Assembly (NCBI GenBank): GCA_026119855.1
Contig: JAOWBW010000162.1
Coordinates: 749,076 to 813,075 of the forward strand
Length of the DNA stretch: 64,000 nt
Origin: Campanula takesimana
Taxonomy: Eukaryota; Streptophyta; Magnoliopsida; Asterales; Campanulaceae
Direction: 5' to 3'
Positions 34,144 through 45,010 of the stretch are shown piece after piece. Positions within the stretch are counted from its first letter, which is position 1; the number at the start of each line of letters is the position of its first letter. A program made the translations under genes and the position numbers. Under the pieces are notes generated by a model. That model was given only the letters and a program-made list of their open reading frames with translations. It searched no databases and was not told the origin of the DNA.

Positions 34144-35780
34144 AATTCGCCCGCGAATTCTCTCATCAAAATCATGACACGCAGTCATAACGAGGCTACA
34201 AAATATCGGTCCCCAAATAGCACTCATAACTTCAAACAAGTACCTATTAGATAATTCAAACATAGTCTCCACGACTCAATAACCCAACATATATTACCCA
34301 CACATATCTCAAGTATACTCGTATTAAACATTCTAAAGTCAACTTCTTCCTTTAACTGGAACTTCAGATTCCCAAGACCATCACTTGATCACCGATCCTG
34401 AAACATAACTGATTTGATCCCGATTAGCATTATGTTTTCAATCAACCCTTAGTTCACCAATATTCATAAGTTTTACTTTTCCGGTTCTTCCGTACTTATT
34501 GACGATCTATACATCAACCCATAACATACTACTACCCGAACAAATAAGAGAAGGAATAGAGCTAACAATTTCTGTCACCCAATGACTCAATGATATACTC
34601 AAAATTTTACCGTTATCAACTATCCGGTTAAATATGATCCCACCACTATACTCGCTTTCCTTATAAGATGAAACATCATACAGTCATACTCTTTGAATTC
34701 CTCGAATCTACTTGCATTATTTCATACTTAGTTTTCTAAGGAAATATATCCGTCCACTTTTGATAGTCCATTAACATAACATTTCAACTTGGTCCCAAAA
34801 TAAAATAGAACGAACAATCTGCTAAGGAAATGCCAATAAAATCACAATCCATCCCAAGTCATAGATAGTTCTATTTATCAAGAGTTAGTCTTCGAAACAC
34901 ACATAAATACTTCATCACTTCTAATCGTTACTCACCTCAGTCCCTAATTGGAAGCATCATTATCGATAACAAGCTGATCAGCTTCACTAAAATGGAGAAC
35001 CTGACTTAACTCCAAGAAAACATAACACCGGTTATACCTTGCAAGATAACAGTGATACTAGCTAAATCCACAAAACCATATCAATACTTAAATTATCATC
35101 AATCTTTATTTTAATAATCGAAAGTTGATTTCACATTCATCGGTTCTTACTAAAGTCAAGAAATCCCAAAATATGCGTATCTCAATTTACATATTTGTCT
35201 ACACCTGCAGAGATTAATTAATACCTCAAGAACCCTATTACAAAACAATAAATCCTCTAGCTCATGTTAAAACTTGCGAACCCTTGTTCCTCCAAGCAAT
35301 TTTAAATAAAATCCCAAATGGGTAATAATTCTCAGCCTACAACTTGGAGTGTATCAGTATAACATTAAGTCATTCACTCCCCAAAATCAAATTACGATTT
35401 AAAATAACAATCTTTGATAACACTATGTCATTTATCCTTTCCAATGATATAACCAAGAATTCAAAATAAACGAACCCCACAATAGGAATTGCCTTCGTTA
35501 TTTCCTCATATTCGACCTTTGACTAACAATAACCCCTTATCAATCAAACTCTGACTAAACCACTGATCAACTGCAGGAATTTACTAATTCACCAATACAA
35601 GAGAACAAACACTAATTCGTCATAGTGACCTAATTGAACTTTCTGAAAATATCACATTTAGACCCAAAATCATCCAACTCGAAGATCGACAATTAGATTA
35701 GAATCTATTAAAACTCAATCCACACTATTCAATCAAGCTTTCCAACCACTCAGAGACCGGTCGGAATTATTTACAAACTT
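34144..35780 (-). pseudogene. Gypsy internal-region relic
   Basis: This AT-rich stretch lies upstream (minus) of the polypurine tract and should be the 3' internal part of the truncated chromovirus. Frames are too broken to identify integrase or the chromodomain. The right boundary (about 35780) is inferred from where homology to the surrounding Copia LTR resumes, so it is approximate. Confidence 0.45.
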
Positions 35781-35997
35781 AGCGACCAAAATGGAATATA
35801 ATTTGTGTATAATTTTGTTCTTCAATCAATGATCTCTTAGAACAAAATAATTCTCTCAAAAACTCTTTTGGAGGCTTGTAAAAACACATGGACTGATTAG
35901 AGACGAATTAGGGTTGTTTATATACAAGTTAGACCTATTCCAAATAGGTAACTTATGTCTAAACCCGCAAGAAAACGGATTAAGGAAGTTTCCTCCC

Positions 35998-36088
35998 GAA
36001 ACCGGCTGGTCCGGCCGGGTATGGCAAGTGGTCCGACCGGACCATGCCAGGTCCGCCCGGGTCCTTCCACTGGTCCGCCCGGACCTCC
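35998..36088 (-). promoter_or_regulatory. GGTCCGnnCGGACC palindrome cluster in Copia LTR
   Basis: Four 14-bp palindrome-like words occur in 90 bp, for example GGTCCGGGCGGACC and GGTCCGGTCGGACC. They lie about 860-950 bp into the LTR on the minus strand and about 70-150 bp upstream of TTGTATATAAAC (near 35930). The homologous LTR at 5795 has an unrelated word, CCGTACGG, at the same offset. Confidence 0.5.
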
Positions 36089-37236
36089 TCTGTTTCTAGT
36101 TTTCTTCTTCTAATTCTTTAAATCCCTCAATGGTCCTTCGATCCAATATTCCAATATAGTCCCTTTTGGATTCGTTCTATTGTGTGTGACCCTCTAGGAT
36201 TATACTAAGTTGGCAATGGGTTCAAACATGAAACCATAGATATGATTAGGTTCTAGCAAACCGTCATACCTACCCAAATAGTATAACTAGATACAAGTTC
36301 GCATTCCTTTAGAATATGCCACAATCCTTTTGTCCACGATGTCATTGAACACAAGTCATGGTCAACGAGTCAACTTGTCTTTGTTCAATACTTTCTCGAT
36401 TCCGAATATGTTGATAATCCAAACGACATTGATCCAATCAATTCATTTGAGTCCGGTCGAACATTTTCATCAACATCATTCCTACGAGAGGCCCAAGCTT
36501 GACATCTCTCCGTAGAGGGACAAATCCATTTAGCTTATTATTCTTCCCTACATGAATCCGATTATGTCAATCATACCCTTTATAACTACCCGGTTAAAGG
36601 TAGCGTTTGAATATGTCAAACATAATGTTCATCAAGTGGAAGACCATAATAACTTCATGTGTAAGGATTCAAATGACACAACTAATATGAGATATATGTA
36701 TGACATTGACCATGACATAAATATCATAGAGCGGGTCATATCCAGTACTAAACAAGTACCCATAAATCTAACACGATCATCCCATGATCATTTAGCCTTT
36801 ATACTAATACCAAACAAGTAATAGGGGCAGGGATTATTATAAGTAAACATGAACAATAATAATAATCAAAACATCTCTTTATTAATATGAAATAAGTGAT
36901 AACAATTACAACGTTTAGTAAACGTGCCTAGGGCACCAACACCAACAGATTTTGGGTATTATTTTATTCTTCCTTTTATTTTCAAAAAAACTTGCAGTTA
37001 ACCCCCCTTTTAAACACGTCCCTTGCACAGTCCCCTAGAATTGATAAGATTTCCCTTCTCAAAGGTCATGTGCGAGACACGTGTGTTTAGTGCCGTTAAA
37101 AAATTAACAAAAAGTTAGTTTATTCACCACATTGCAACAAATTGACAAATTTAGGTGGCTGGTTGGCACAATTAAACTCTTAGGTTGGAGATTGCAAACA
37201 CGAAACAAACTTGGGTTACTAATTTACAATTTGCCC

Positions 37237-37821
37237 TTTTGATGAGACGGATGGAGTATTAGAACACTGTTAGGGTCCGGATGAAATTTGTAAAGATACT
37301 AGGGCCTCATGGAACAAATTGAAAGTTAAAAGGGCAAAAGTAAATTTTCCCCTACTAGTGCACGGAAAAGAAAACCATGGTTTTCCCTTGGACATAATTG
37401 AGACGGCAGTCAATTTAGAAAGTGGATGTTTGGCCCACATTCCTAAGCTCACCCATGAAAGTGCTTTTCCACCACCTAAATCACCCTTATTTTTTTATTT
37501 TTTTTTAATAATCATTCATCATGCTCCCTCCTTAACTTATTACTATATCTGTCTCAAAATGTACAGTTTTTTTAATCAAAAGTGAATTAAATATTTATTT
37601 TGAAATAATTGTAAAATATTACTTATTTTGTGATTTTGAGTGTCTCATGTGCAAAATGTTAGCTTCTCATGTGGAAATCACGAGTTTGAATCCCGTTAAA
37701 AAGATTTGTGTTAGCGTATTTATAAGCTCAGTTGTAGCAATTTTGATATCATAAATCAAAATATAAAAAAAACAAAAAAAATGTTACATGTGAAAGCACC
37801 ACTTTTCAAAAATGAAAAATA
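37237..37821. other. No gene recognised
   Basis: It holds short open frames on both strands around 37270-37585 with no family match, and a weak B-box-like GAGTTTGAATCCC near 37681. Otherwise AT-rich. Confidence 0.45.
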
Positions 37822-38109
37822 CTCAATCCGTCCCAGCACAAGTAGGACTAGAGGAGTGGGCACAATAATAATTAAGAAAAAAAGTAATGTGTGGTAGAAA
37901 ATAAAGAGAGAGAATGAGTGGGTAAATAGTAGTGTTGGTTGAATAAATTGTGTGATGAAAAAATAAAGAGAGAATGATTGAGTGAGATTAAATCGTGGGG
38001 TTTGTTGAATATTAATATATTAAATATTTTTATTTTTAGCCGTCTCAATTGTATTGAACGGCCCAAAAGGAAAGAAGTCCTACTTGTGCTTGTGCTGGGG
38101 CGGAGGGAG
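37822..38109. mobile_element. Stowaway-like MITE
   Basis: The ends are CTCAATCCGTCCCAGCACAAG and CTTGTGCTGGGGCGGAGGGAG. The left flank is TA and the right flank TG. 288 bp. Confidence 0.85.
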
Positions 38110-38269
38110 TGTACTTATGATACATCTTTATCAATGATACTTATTTGTTATATTTATAACTAGTATGTGCGATGCACGGAGTATATTAAAATAAAAAAAT
38201 ATTTTAAAAAAATTAAAATATATATATACATTCGTACCATACGATGAAACTCTTCGTGAGACGGCTCAC

Positions 38270-38308
38270 AGCCGAGCCAGCCAAGCCAAGCCGAGCCGAG
38301 CCAAGCCA
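38270..38308 (+). repeat. (GCCAA/GCCGA)n pentanucleotide repeat
   Basis: About seven GCCRA units, just after GTGAGACGGCTCAC. Confidence 0.8.
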
Positions 38309-38384
38309 ATTTTTATTTTTTATTTTTATATTTTTTTTGTCCTCCAAATTTTTTTTCCCCTGCCATTTTTTGCTTGCCAGCAAA

Positions 38385-38830
38385 AGTAACACTTTTTATA
38401 AAGAAATGTAACAATTTTTTCTCATATGTAACACTTTTTTTTTTCAAAAATTTACCACAATTTTACTGAAATAGATTAATGATAACATAAGATTGACAAC
38501 TAAACTAATGTTACATTTTATAATAAATGAATGTAACCTTTTTTTTCTCAATTGTAACACTTTTATAGGGTTTTACATTCAATTGAAATGCAAAACCGAT
38601 TATATATATGATTTTTTACTCTATTTTTATTATAATAAAATGTAACATTTAGCCTATAAACTGTTACATTCATCTATATAGCATATTACAATCATATATG
38701 CACTGTGTTACATTCAATTATTACTTTTTCTAACCAAAAAAATGTTGTTACATCTTACAATAAAGTGTTACTTTTTTAAGACCAAACTGTTACTTTCTTC
38801 ATAAGAACGTGTTACATTTCAGAAGACGAA
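38385..38830. repeat. Dispersed TGTAAC / GTTACA cluster
   Basis: About 15 TGTAAC or GTTACA words, mostly followed by A/T-rich ACTTTT or ATTC, occur in 445 bp in both orientations. They change orientation near 38640: TGTAACA forms dominate to the left and GTTACAT to the right, making a diffuse inverted arrangement. Confidence 0.65.
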
Positions 38831-39034
38831 CAACCCAATTTTTTTGTGTGTTATATAAAACAATTGAAGATATAACTAACGAAAATCATAGTTTATAATA
38901 TACATATACATACTTATATGTACAGGACCGACCTTGTAAAATTTATGGCCTTAGGGTAATTTTTTGACCGGAGTCCTTTTTTCAAGATGTGATATTCAGC
39001 CAAAAAAAAAAATAAAAAAAATATCCAACTAATA
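38831..39034. other. Degenerate hAT-end-like fragment
   Basis: CAGGACCGACCTTGTAAAATTTATGGCC near 38922-38950 resembles the CAGGGCCGGTCCTG end of the hAT element at 48797. No partner end was found. Confidence 0.4.
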
Positions 39035-39270
39035 CTCCATTTGTCCCTTGCAAATTAGGATTTTTGTGTTGGGCACAGATATTAAGAAAAAAGTGTTAGT
39101 AGTGAAAAGTGAAGTAGGATAGAGAAAGTGGGGAAAAGAATAATGAGTGGAAAGCTGTAGAGAGTGTGAATGTGAGTTCCATTAAATAAAACACTTCCAT
39201 TTTTTGGTTGTCCTAACTCGAATGAGACGCCCAAAATGAAAATTTATTCTAACTCAAGTAGGACGGAGAA
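39035..39270. mobile_element. Stowaway-like MITE (decayed)
   Basis: The ends are CTCCATTTGTCCCTTGCAAATTAGGA and TAACTCAAGTAGGACGGAGA, with TA on the left. Confidence 0.75.
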
Positions 39271-40384
39271 TGATTAATCAATTACAACTTTTAGAATTTC
39301 ACTAAAATGATTAGATCGACACCAATGTTTGATCAAAGTTTACTTTTGTTGACCATAAAAAGTCAAATTGAGACTATCTTTCTGGGGCAGAGGGAGTACA
39401 TTCTTAGTGATTCAATCCCAAACAACAATCAAGTGAATAAGCTAAAAAAAAAAAAACAATATTTGACAAACACAGATAGTGCAATTTCACATATTAATTC
39501 AATCCCTAACCAACTTAGTATAGTAAATATCAACCAAAACTAAACCCTAAAGTTCAATTCTTGTGTTTCATAAAATCAAAAATCAATTCTCAAATTATGT
39601 AATTAGGATTTTCACAAAATTTCAAACGACAACAATCCACAGCGCCAAATAATACTTAAAATATTTTACTAAATCATAACCAAAATATAAACAAAAAATT
39701 GCACTATAATTTTGAAATCTAAGGCTTGATCTCCTCTCATTAACTCTTGCCTTGAGACATCGTTAAAACAAAAAAGACATTTATTTATTAGAGTAGCTCT
39801 AACAGTTTGGTGCAAAAATTGCACTATAATTTTCTACCAAAAAGATATTGTTAGAATATTTATTATTATTTCACTTATTGAATGACTAAGAAGTTATTAA
39901 AAAAGACCAATAAAATTAAAATTTATATATTTTTATGATTGAAAATATTATTTGAAAATATCAAGAAAATACAAAAAAGAATTGAAAACTTACAACAAAA
40001 ATCAATAAAAATAAGTAAATATAATAGTTAAAGGAGACTTGGAGGGAAATTAGATCAAGACATTGTTTAATTTCAAAAGGGTAAATATAAAGTCACAAAA
40101 AAATCTCACAAAACTTGGCTCACAAAATGAAGTCGAGGTTTTATTGGTGTTTTTAATTAGAGTGTGCCGGGTCCACAATCGATACAACCAATAAGCCCAA
40201 TTCAAAATGCATTAATGAATGTAGTGGATAAGCAAATTAGTGACTTTAGTTCTTCCCTATTTAAAATCCTTGATTAAAAATTCATATAAATATAAAAATG
40301 TCAAGCAAGTAACCATAATGATATTGTGCCAATAATTACAAACTTATAGTATAAATATATATGTGTTGGGAGTAACTTTCCATA
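39271..40384. other. AT-rich intergenic DNA
   Basis: No gene was seen. About 40105-40200 (CACAAAACTTGGCTCACAAAATG, GTTTTTAATTAGAGTGTG) is a truncated copy of the MITE at 47409-47568. TAGAGTAGCTCTAACAGT near 39800 resembles a Tourist-type end without a partner. Confidence 0.5.
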
Positions 40385-40540
40385 CTTACAACACTTACAT
40401 CACTTTCACCATTATTTTAATCTCCGTGCAAATAGGAAGGTAGACATATACTCTCACAACACTTGCATCACTTTTTCACCATTTCTTAATTTCCGTGCAA
40501 ATAGGAGGGTAGGCGTATACTCTAGGACGGAGGTAGTAGC
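40385..40540. mobile_element. Stowaway MITE fragment with internal duplication
   Basis: The right half of the family at 45126-45399 (CACAACACTTACATCACTTTC, TCTCCGTGCAAATAGGA), with this block duplicated about 70 bp apart. It ends CTCTAGGACGGAGGTAG. Confidence 0.7.
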
Positions 40541-41395
40541 ATTTTTTCCATTTGATACATTAATGCATTTGAAATTTACTAAATGTCAGTTTATGTAATG
40601 TATAATAACTTTTCACGGTAATGGCATGGAAATAAATTAAAATATTAAGCGATTAAATAAATGTGTACAAATAGTGAATATATAGATCACCTCTCCCATA
40701 AAAAAAAATTACTTTGTAGTGTTAATTTTAATTGTTTTCGACTAAATTTTAGAGGGAAAAATATTACACAATTAAAAATACTACCAATAGCAAATTTTAA
40801 ACTTTGATTTTTTTAATATTTAATGGAATTTAATTTTTCATTAATTTATTTCAAAAAGAAGATGTGGGATCTATCATTTTCGGATTATCATTTCTGGAAG
40901 ATGGAGTATCTAATTTGTTTGAATTTAGTATTGAGAAAATTTTGGCTTTATTAATTTGAAAAATAAGACAGTCTAAACAAATATTGTCAAATATTAGCCG
41001 CAGAAGTTTTTTAGGAATATGGAACCTACCAGCAAACATAAACTTGCAACTCAGCATTATCTTCAACACTGAATAGAGCCACATTGATGGATTAGAGAAA
41101 TCATTTACAGCAATACATTCCAAAAATATCTAATTACAAAAAGTTTTAGTAAAATCCTGTATTTTAGAGCACGGAGTAAATTTTTACATAGAAGTCTTGG
41201 ATTGTACAAATTAAGCAGTAGCATTAAATTCAGTTACAACCCTTGGATGGATAGAGCCTTTGGTTACAAAAAGGCGTCACAACCAGCAATGAACACAACA
41301 AAATTACTCAAGAAACCGCCATTGTGGCCACAACACGCAGTACAGTGACTGTCGTTTGCTTGTTCGTCATTCCGTAAATCAACATTGTCAATTTA
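40541..41395. other. AT-rich intergenic DNA
   Basis: No repeat ends or coding signal. It may include the 3' untranslated region of the candidate exon at 41396-41530. Confidence 0.4.
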
Positions 41396-41530
41396 TCAGA
41401 GAATTTTGAGGCCAAACATGAATTTCTCCGATATCCAGTCACTCTTGAGATTCACCGCAAGAGTCAACCTATTCTGTTGAAGAGCATATTCATCAAAGGT
41501 GCCAAATATGATAAAGGAATAATGATGCCG
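41396..41530 (-). CDS. Possible terminal exon of an unrecognised gene
   Basis: After a good acceptor (TTTGTTTGTCAG at 41531) an open frame of 44 codons runs to TGA at 41396-41398. It contains HHYSFIIFGTFDEYALQQ and, a little later, LKSDWISEKFMFGLKIL. Alternating hydrophobic residues and a C-terminal GLKIL would suit the last strands of an outer-membrane beta-barrel, but I do not recognise the family. No upstream exon could be joined with confidence. It may be a gene fragment. Confidence 0.35.
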   Translation of the reverse strand, partial: RHHYSFIIFGTFDEYALQQNRLTLAVNLKSDWISEKFMFGLKIL

Positions 41531-41790
41531 CTGACAAACAAATGCAACAACAAAGAAGAGAAATATCAGTTACTAAATAATCATCAACTACAAAATAAAT
41601 TAAACCTCAATCTTCAAAATAATGGGACACATCTCACTCATTATTTACATAAATTCTTTAGGAAATACGGAGTACAATAATAACGAAACATGTTACATAG
41701 AAATCTTAAAACAATTACATTACCAACTGGTTACTTTTAAAGCCTCTCCGAGAGCGCCATAGTTGATAACTTCACCGTGTTTGGCTGACG

Positions 41791-41875
41791 CTATTGGTGA
41801 GCTTTTTTACCTTGTTGGCCAACAAATGTCAACTGATCGGCCGGATAAGTGAATCCCTTTCCCTGTATTTTAAAC
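41791..41875 (-). CDS. Possible second terminal exon fragment
   Basis: After acceptor TTAATATAG a frame of 27 codons reads FKIQGKGFTYPADQLTFVG, then QQGKKAHQ and a TAG stop at 41791. GC content is above the surroundings. An alternative donor (GTAAAA at 41810) would end it earlier. It is on the same strand as, and 260 bp from, the 41396 segment, but their frames cannot be joined simply. No family recognised. Confidence 0.3.
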
Positions 41876-42146
41876 CTATATTAAGAAGAAGAATCAGAAA
41901 CATTGATTAAAAAATAAACACTGAGATGATCTTTCGAATGTTTAGGAGAAGAGGTGACTTAAGAAGTGAGCTAATATGAGGAAGAAGAAGAGATACGGTC
42001 AGAAAGGTGAAGTGCGAAGGCTCTTGAAAACTTGTCTCTTTACATGCACATTCATCCCACAAATCAACTTCAGTTACGTGAATGGGTAAAATGAACTGAC
42101 TTTTTGCATTACCCGGTCAAATTAAATCATTAACTAAATAAATATA

Positions 42147-43051
42147 AGGGCAAATTGCAACTTGGTTACCCATGTTTTGTCAATAGTTGCAATTTGGTTC
42201 CCAACAGTGTAAAAGTTGCAACATCATAGCCATATTTGTCATTTTGTTGCAAGTTAATATAAATTTCATTAAAAATGTAACATTCGTTAAAAACTTAACA
42301 CATGTGCCTCGCAAATGGTTTTAGAGGGGCAAAATGGACATTTTCCATAGCAAATGGCTGATAAACATCAATTTTGGGATACATGCACCTACTCTTCTCT
42401 TCTTCTTCTAAAACGCCAACCACCACTATGCCCCCATAGTCGATTCACACTAACCGGAGTCTTTGCAATGATTCCAACATCGGCGGCCTCTTCATCATTC
42501 GTCCACTTTAGAGGGGCAAAATGGACATTTTGCAATGGGGACATTGCTAAGTCCATGTTTGGGGTGGAGCACCTTTATGTGCTATAACAACACTATTTAG
42601 ATCAAGATTTGAGCTTTATTTGAATATTTATTTCCACCTTGGTCTGCGTAGTGTGCAAGGGATGAGGAGGAGGAAAGCAGTACACTAGTCGGAGTGAAGA
42701 AAGTGGGGTTTTTATATGGGGAAACAATGAACGACGTTTACGTTTTTTTAAATCCCGGTTCTTCAATTTCTCACTCTAGATTAATTCAAAAAAAAAAAAA
42801 TAATCACCCCAGATTTCTCAATTTATTAAACAGACATTTGCTATTCTAATGGAAAATGTCCATTTTGCCCCTCTAAAATCATGTGCGAGGCACATGTGTT
42901 AAGTTTTTAACGGCAGTTACGTTTTTAATGGAATTTATATTAACTTGCAATAAAATGACAAACATAGCTATGAGGTTGCAACTTTTACACTGTTGGGAAC
43001 CAAATTGCAACTATTGACAAAACATGGGTAACCAAGTTGCAATTTGCCCTA
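42147..43051. mobile_element. Mutator-like element with long TIRs (copy B)
   Basis: Inverted ends AGGGCAAATTGCAACTTGGT extend over 200 bp with high identity, through GTTCCCAACAGTGTAAAAGT, TTGCAAGTTAATAT and AGAGGGGCAAAATGGAC. AAATAAATAT lies on both sides as a probable 9-10 bp duplication. The interior is about 480 bp with no transposase. Same family as 21375-22497. Confidence 0.85.
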
Positions 43052-43639
43052 AAAATAAATATCTAATAAAACATTCAATAATCAATGCTAACATGCACCA
43101 CTATTCTCTTTTTGGCGGGAAATGCTAACATGCACCACTATCCTGTTTTTATATATATATATATATAGATAGATAACTATGCATTTATTATTCTTTATCC
43201 CACATTTTCTTTTCTACCCACTCACAACACATACTTCTTTTTCTCTTTAAGCTCTAAAATAAACATAAAAAAAATCAAAATTTTCCTTAATTAAAAGCAA
43301 ATTAACTGTTTTTTACCTTCATTTTGAACACTTTTAGACTATAGAATGGAGTATATTTCAAAAGACTTTGCCAAAATATACTTTACACTTATATCCATTA
43401 TGTTTTGTGTGTGTAATAATATACTAATATATACCCTTCAGCACGTAAAAAGATCTCTTTGGAAATAGTTAGTATTTCCTGACAAATTAACATTGAATTG
43501 AAACTTTTTTATAAGAACGGAATATCACATGTTACCAATTCCTTTTTTAACGAAAAAGGAAGACGGAAAGTACTTATTTTCTCAATGATGGATACTAACT
43601 TATTACCACTATTTTCATTCCAAAAACAAATATAGATAA
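43052..43639. other. No gene recognised
   Basis: AT-rich. It holds a direct repeat of AATGCTAACATGCACCACTAT (near 43084 and 43120) and a short (TA)n(GATA)n run near 43150-43175. Confidence 0.5.
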
Positions 43640-43763
43640 AATTTGTGTGAGACGATCTCACACGTGAGACGAGTCTAGTTGAGAGAGAAAATTGTTTGTC
43701 CTTTATGGGTAGGGCGTGGCAAGCCCATTTCCGCTCTCATCGAGATCCGTCTCACACAAAACT
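43640..43763. mobile_element. Small MITE, TTTTGTGTGAGACGG ends (copy 2)
   Basis: ATTTGTGTGAGACGATCTCA and CCGTCTCACACAAAAC form the ends. The interior is homologous to 28599-28742. Confidence 0.75.
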
Positions 43764-43941
43764 TTCTCAACAATAAATTGTAATTTTTAATAAAATTATT
43801 AAAAACATTTATATTGGCCACAACTTTTTAGTCATCTCATTTATTTTTCACTTAGAACCCGATGATATTAATAACCCACTTCCACTACTTTCATATCCAA
43901 ATTAAAAAGACTTTACTACGTACATTTAACCTTAGAAGATA

Positions 43942-44356
43942 CTCCCTACATCCCACAAGTATAATTCCACAATTTTTTATTGTCAATTTGATTGAATTTT
44001 GATTAGAATAATAAGTTCATTTAATTATGTTAATGATAATTTAAAACTTACTATTGCTAATATTGTTAATATTGTTTAAATAATAAATTTTAATATTTCA
44101 TTCAGTGATTTTTATTGTTAATATTCTTTAAATAATGAAAAGAACAACATACATTCGTTAATCAGGAAATGTTTTAATACTTTTAAAATAATGGGACCCA
44201 CTTGTCTCACTCACAATAACTATCCACTTACTATTCTCTACCCCACTTTCTCTCTCCCACTCAACTATCAACACTCACAACACATCAATTTTTTCACTTT
44301 TTCCTTAAATAATGTACTCAACCCAAAATTTATAAGTTAAAGAGGGACGGAGGGAG
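43942..44356. mobile_element. Stowaway-like MITE
   Basis: The ends are CTCCCTACATCCCACAAG and AAAGAGGGACGGAGGGAG, with TA on both sides. At 415 bp it is longer than its relatives, so it may contain a further insertion (ATATTGTTTAAATAATAAAT is partly duplicated inside). Confidence 0.82.
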
Positions 44357-45010
44357 TACTTATTATTACTACACTGCCTCAAAATGAATACCATCATCAT
44401 TGCATCTATTTAATTGTGTGTCAAAATCGTGAGTGAAAATAATTTTGAACATTCTTTTTATTTAATTATAGAAAAGATTAATAGTTGAAACTAATTTCAG
44501 AATAATAGTTCACCTCTTCCTAGGATAGCAACATAGGTAACATGAAATCACATCCATGAGATTTGCAAATTTTATTCTAAGCTACAACTTTATTTTAAGG
44601 GATTTAGATGTAAAATTTCAAATTCATCAAAATGTGAAATTTCGATCCTATCAATCAAAATTGTGTTGGACCCAAAAGGAAAGGTGTTAAAGGCTTGACA
44701 TATACGTGTAATTTCTATACATAAAGGCCCTAACACACATTTCTCAAGTTATAAGGACTAAAGAACTTTAAATTGTGCCATCTTTTTTACACAAGAAAGA
44801 TGTAAGACAAAGGGTTGCCAAAAAGAATTGAAAAAACAAGGGTGAAAAAGGAAAAGTCTCTATATTCAAAAGAAATAAAGGAATCCAAAGATAGTCAATA
44901 ATTAGTTAGTCTAGCTAGTACAAATTCAGATGTGGAAAAGAGGTCCTATTCCTAGCTAGCTAGAATCTTTTCAATCAATCAAAGATAGTATGCATGTCAA
45001 AATAGTGATA
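44357..45010. other. AT-rich intergenic DNA
   Basis: No gene, repeat end or RNA gene was recognised. Confidence 0.5.

Larger units (their letters stand above)
30748..36947 (-). mobile_element. Copia solo LTR (minus), interrupted by Gypsy sequence
   Basis: On the minus strand the LTR starts TGTTGGTGTTGGTGCCCTAGG at 36947 and ends CCGAAACCCAACA at 30748. A perfect 5-bp duplication GATTT lies outside (30743-30747 and 36948-36952). It is homologous along its length to the LTR at 5795-7189. The tail CCGCTGCGCATG matches CCGCAGCGCATG there. A Gypsy insertion occupies 30975 to about 35780; removing it leaves about 1.39 kb, the same length as the 5795 LTR. Confidence 0.88.
30228..37236. mobile_element. 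Mutator-like element (copy C), split by nested LTR sequences
   Basis: The left end GAGCAAATTGGTAACATGTG...TTTGCAATCCCGAACC aligns with the inverted right end (GGGCAAATTGTAAATTAGTA... through TTTGCAATCTCCAACC). The right end also keeps the CATGTGCGAGACACGTG and AGTGCCGTTAAAAA blocks of the related elements at 21375 and 42147. Without the Copia insertion (30748-36947) it would be about 0.8 kb. The left interior (30300-30740) is GC-richer and could be captured host sequence, but no product is readable. No clean 9-bp duplication was found. Confidence 0.5.

Noticed and set aside
37661..37750. Possible SINE (B-box-like GAGTTTGAATCCC)
   Set aside because: The matching A-box is poor and no ends were found; too weak to annotate.
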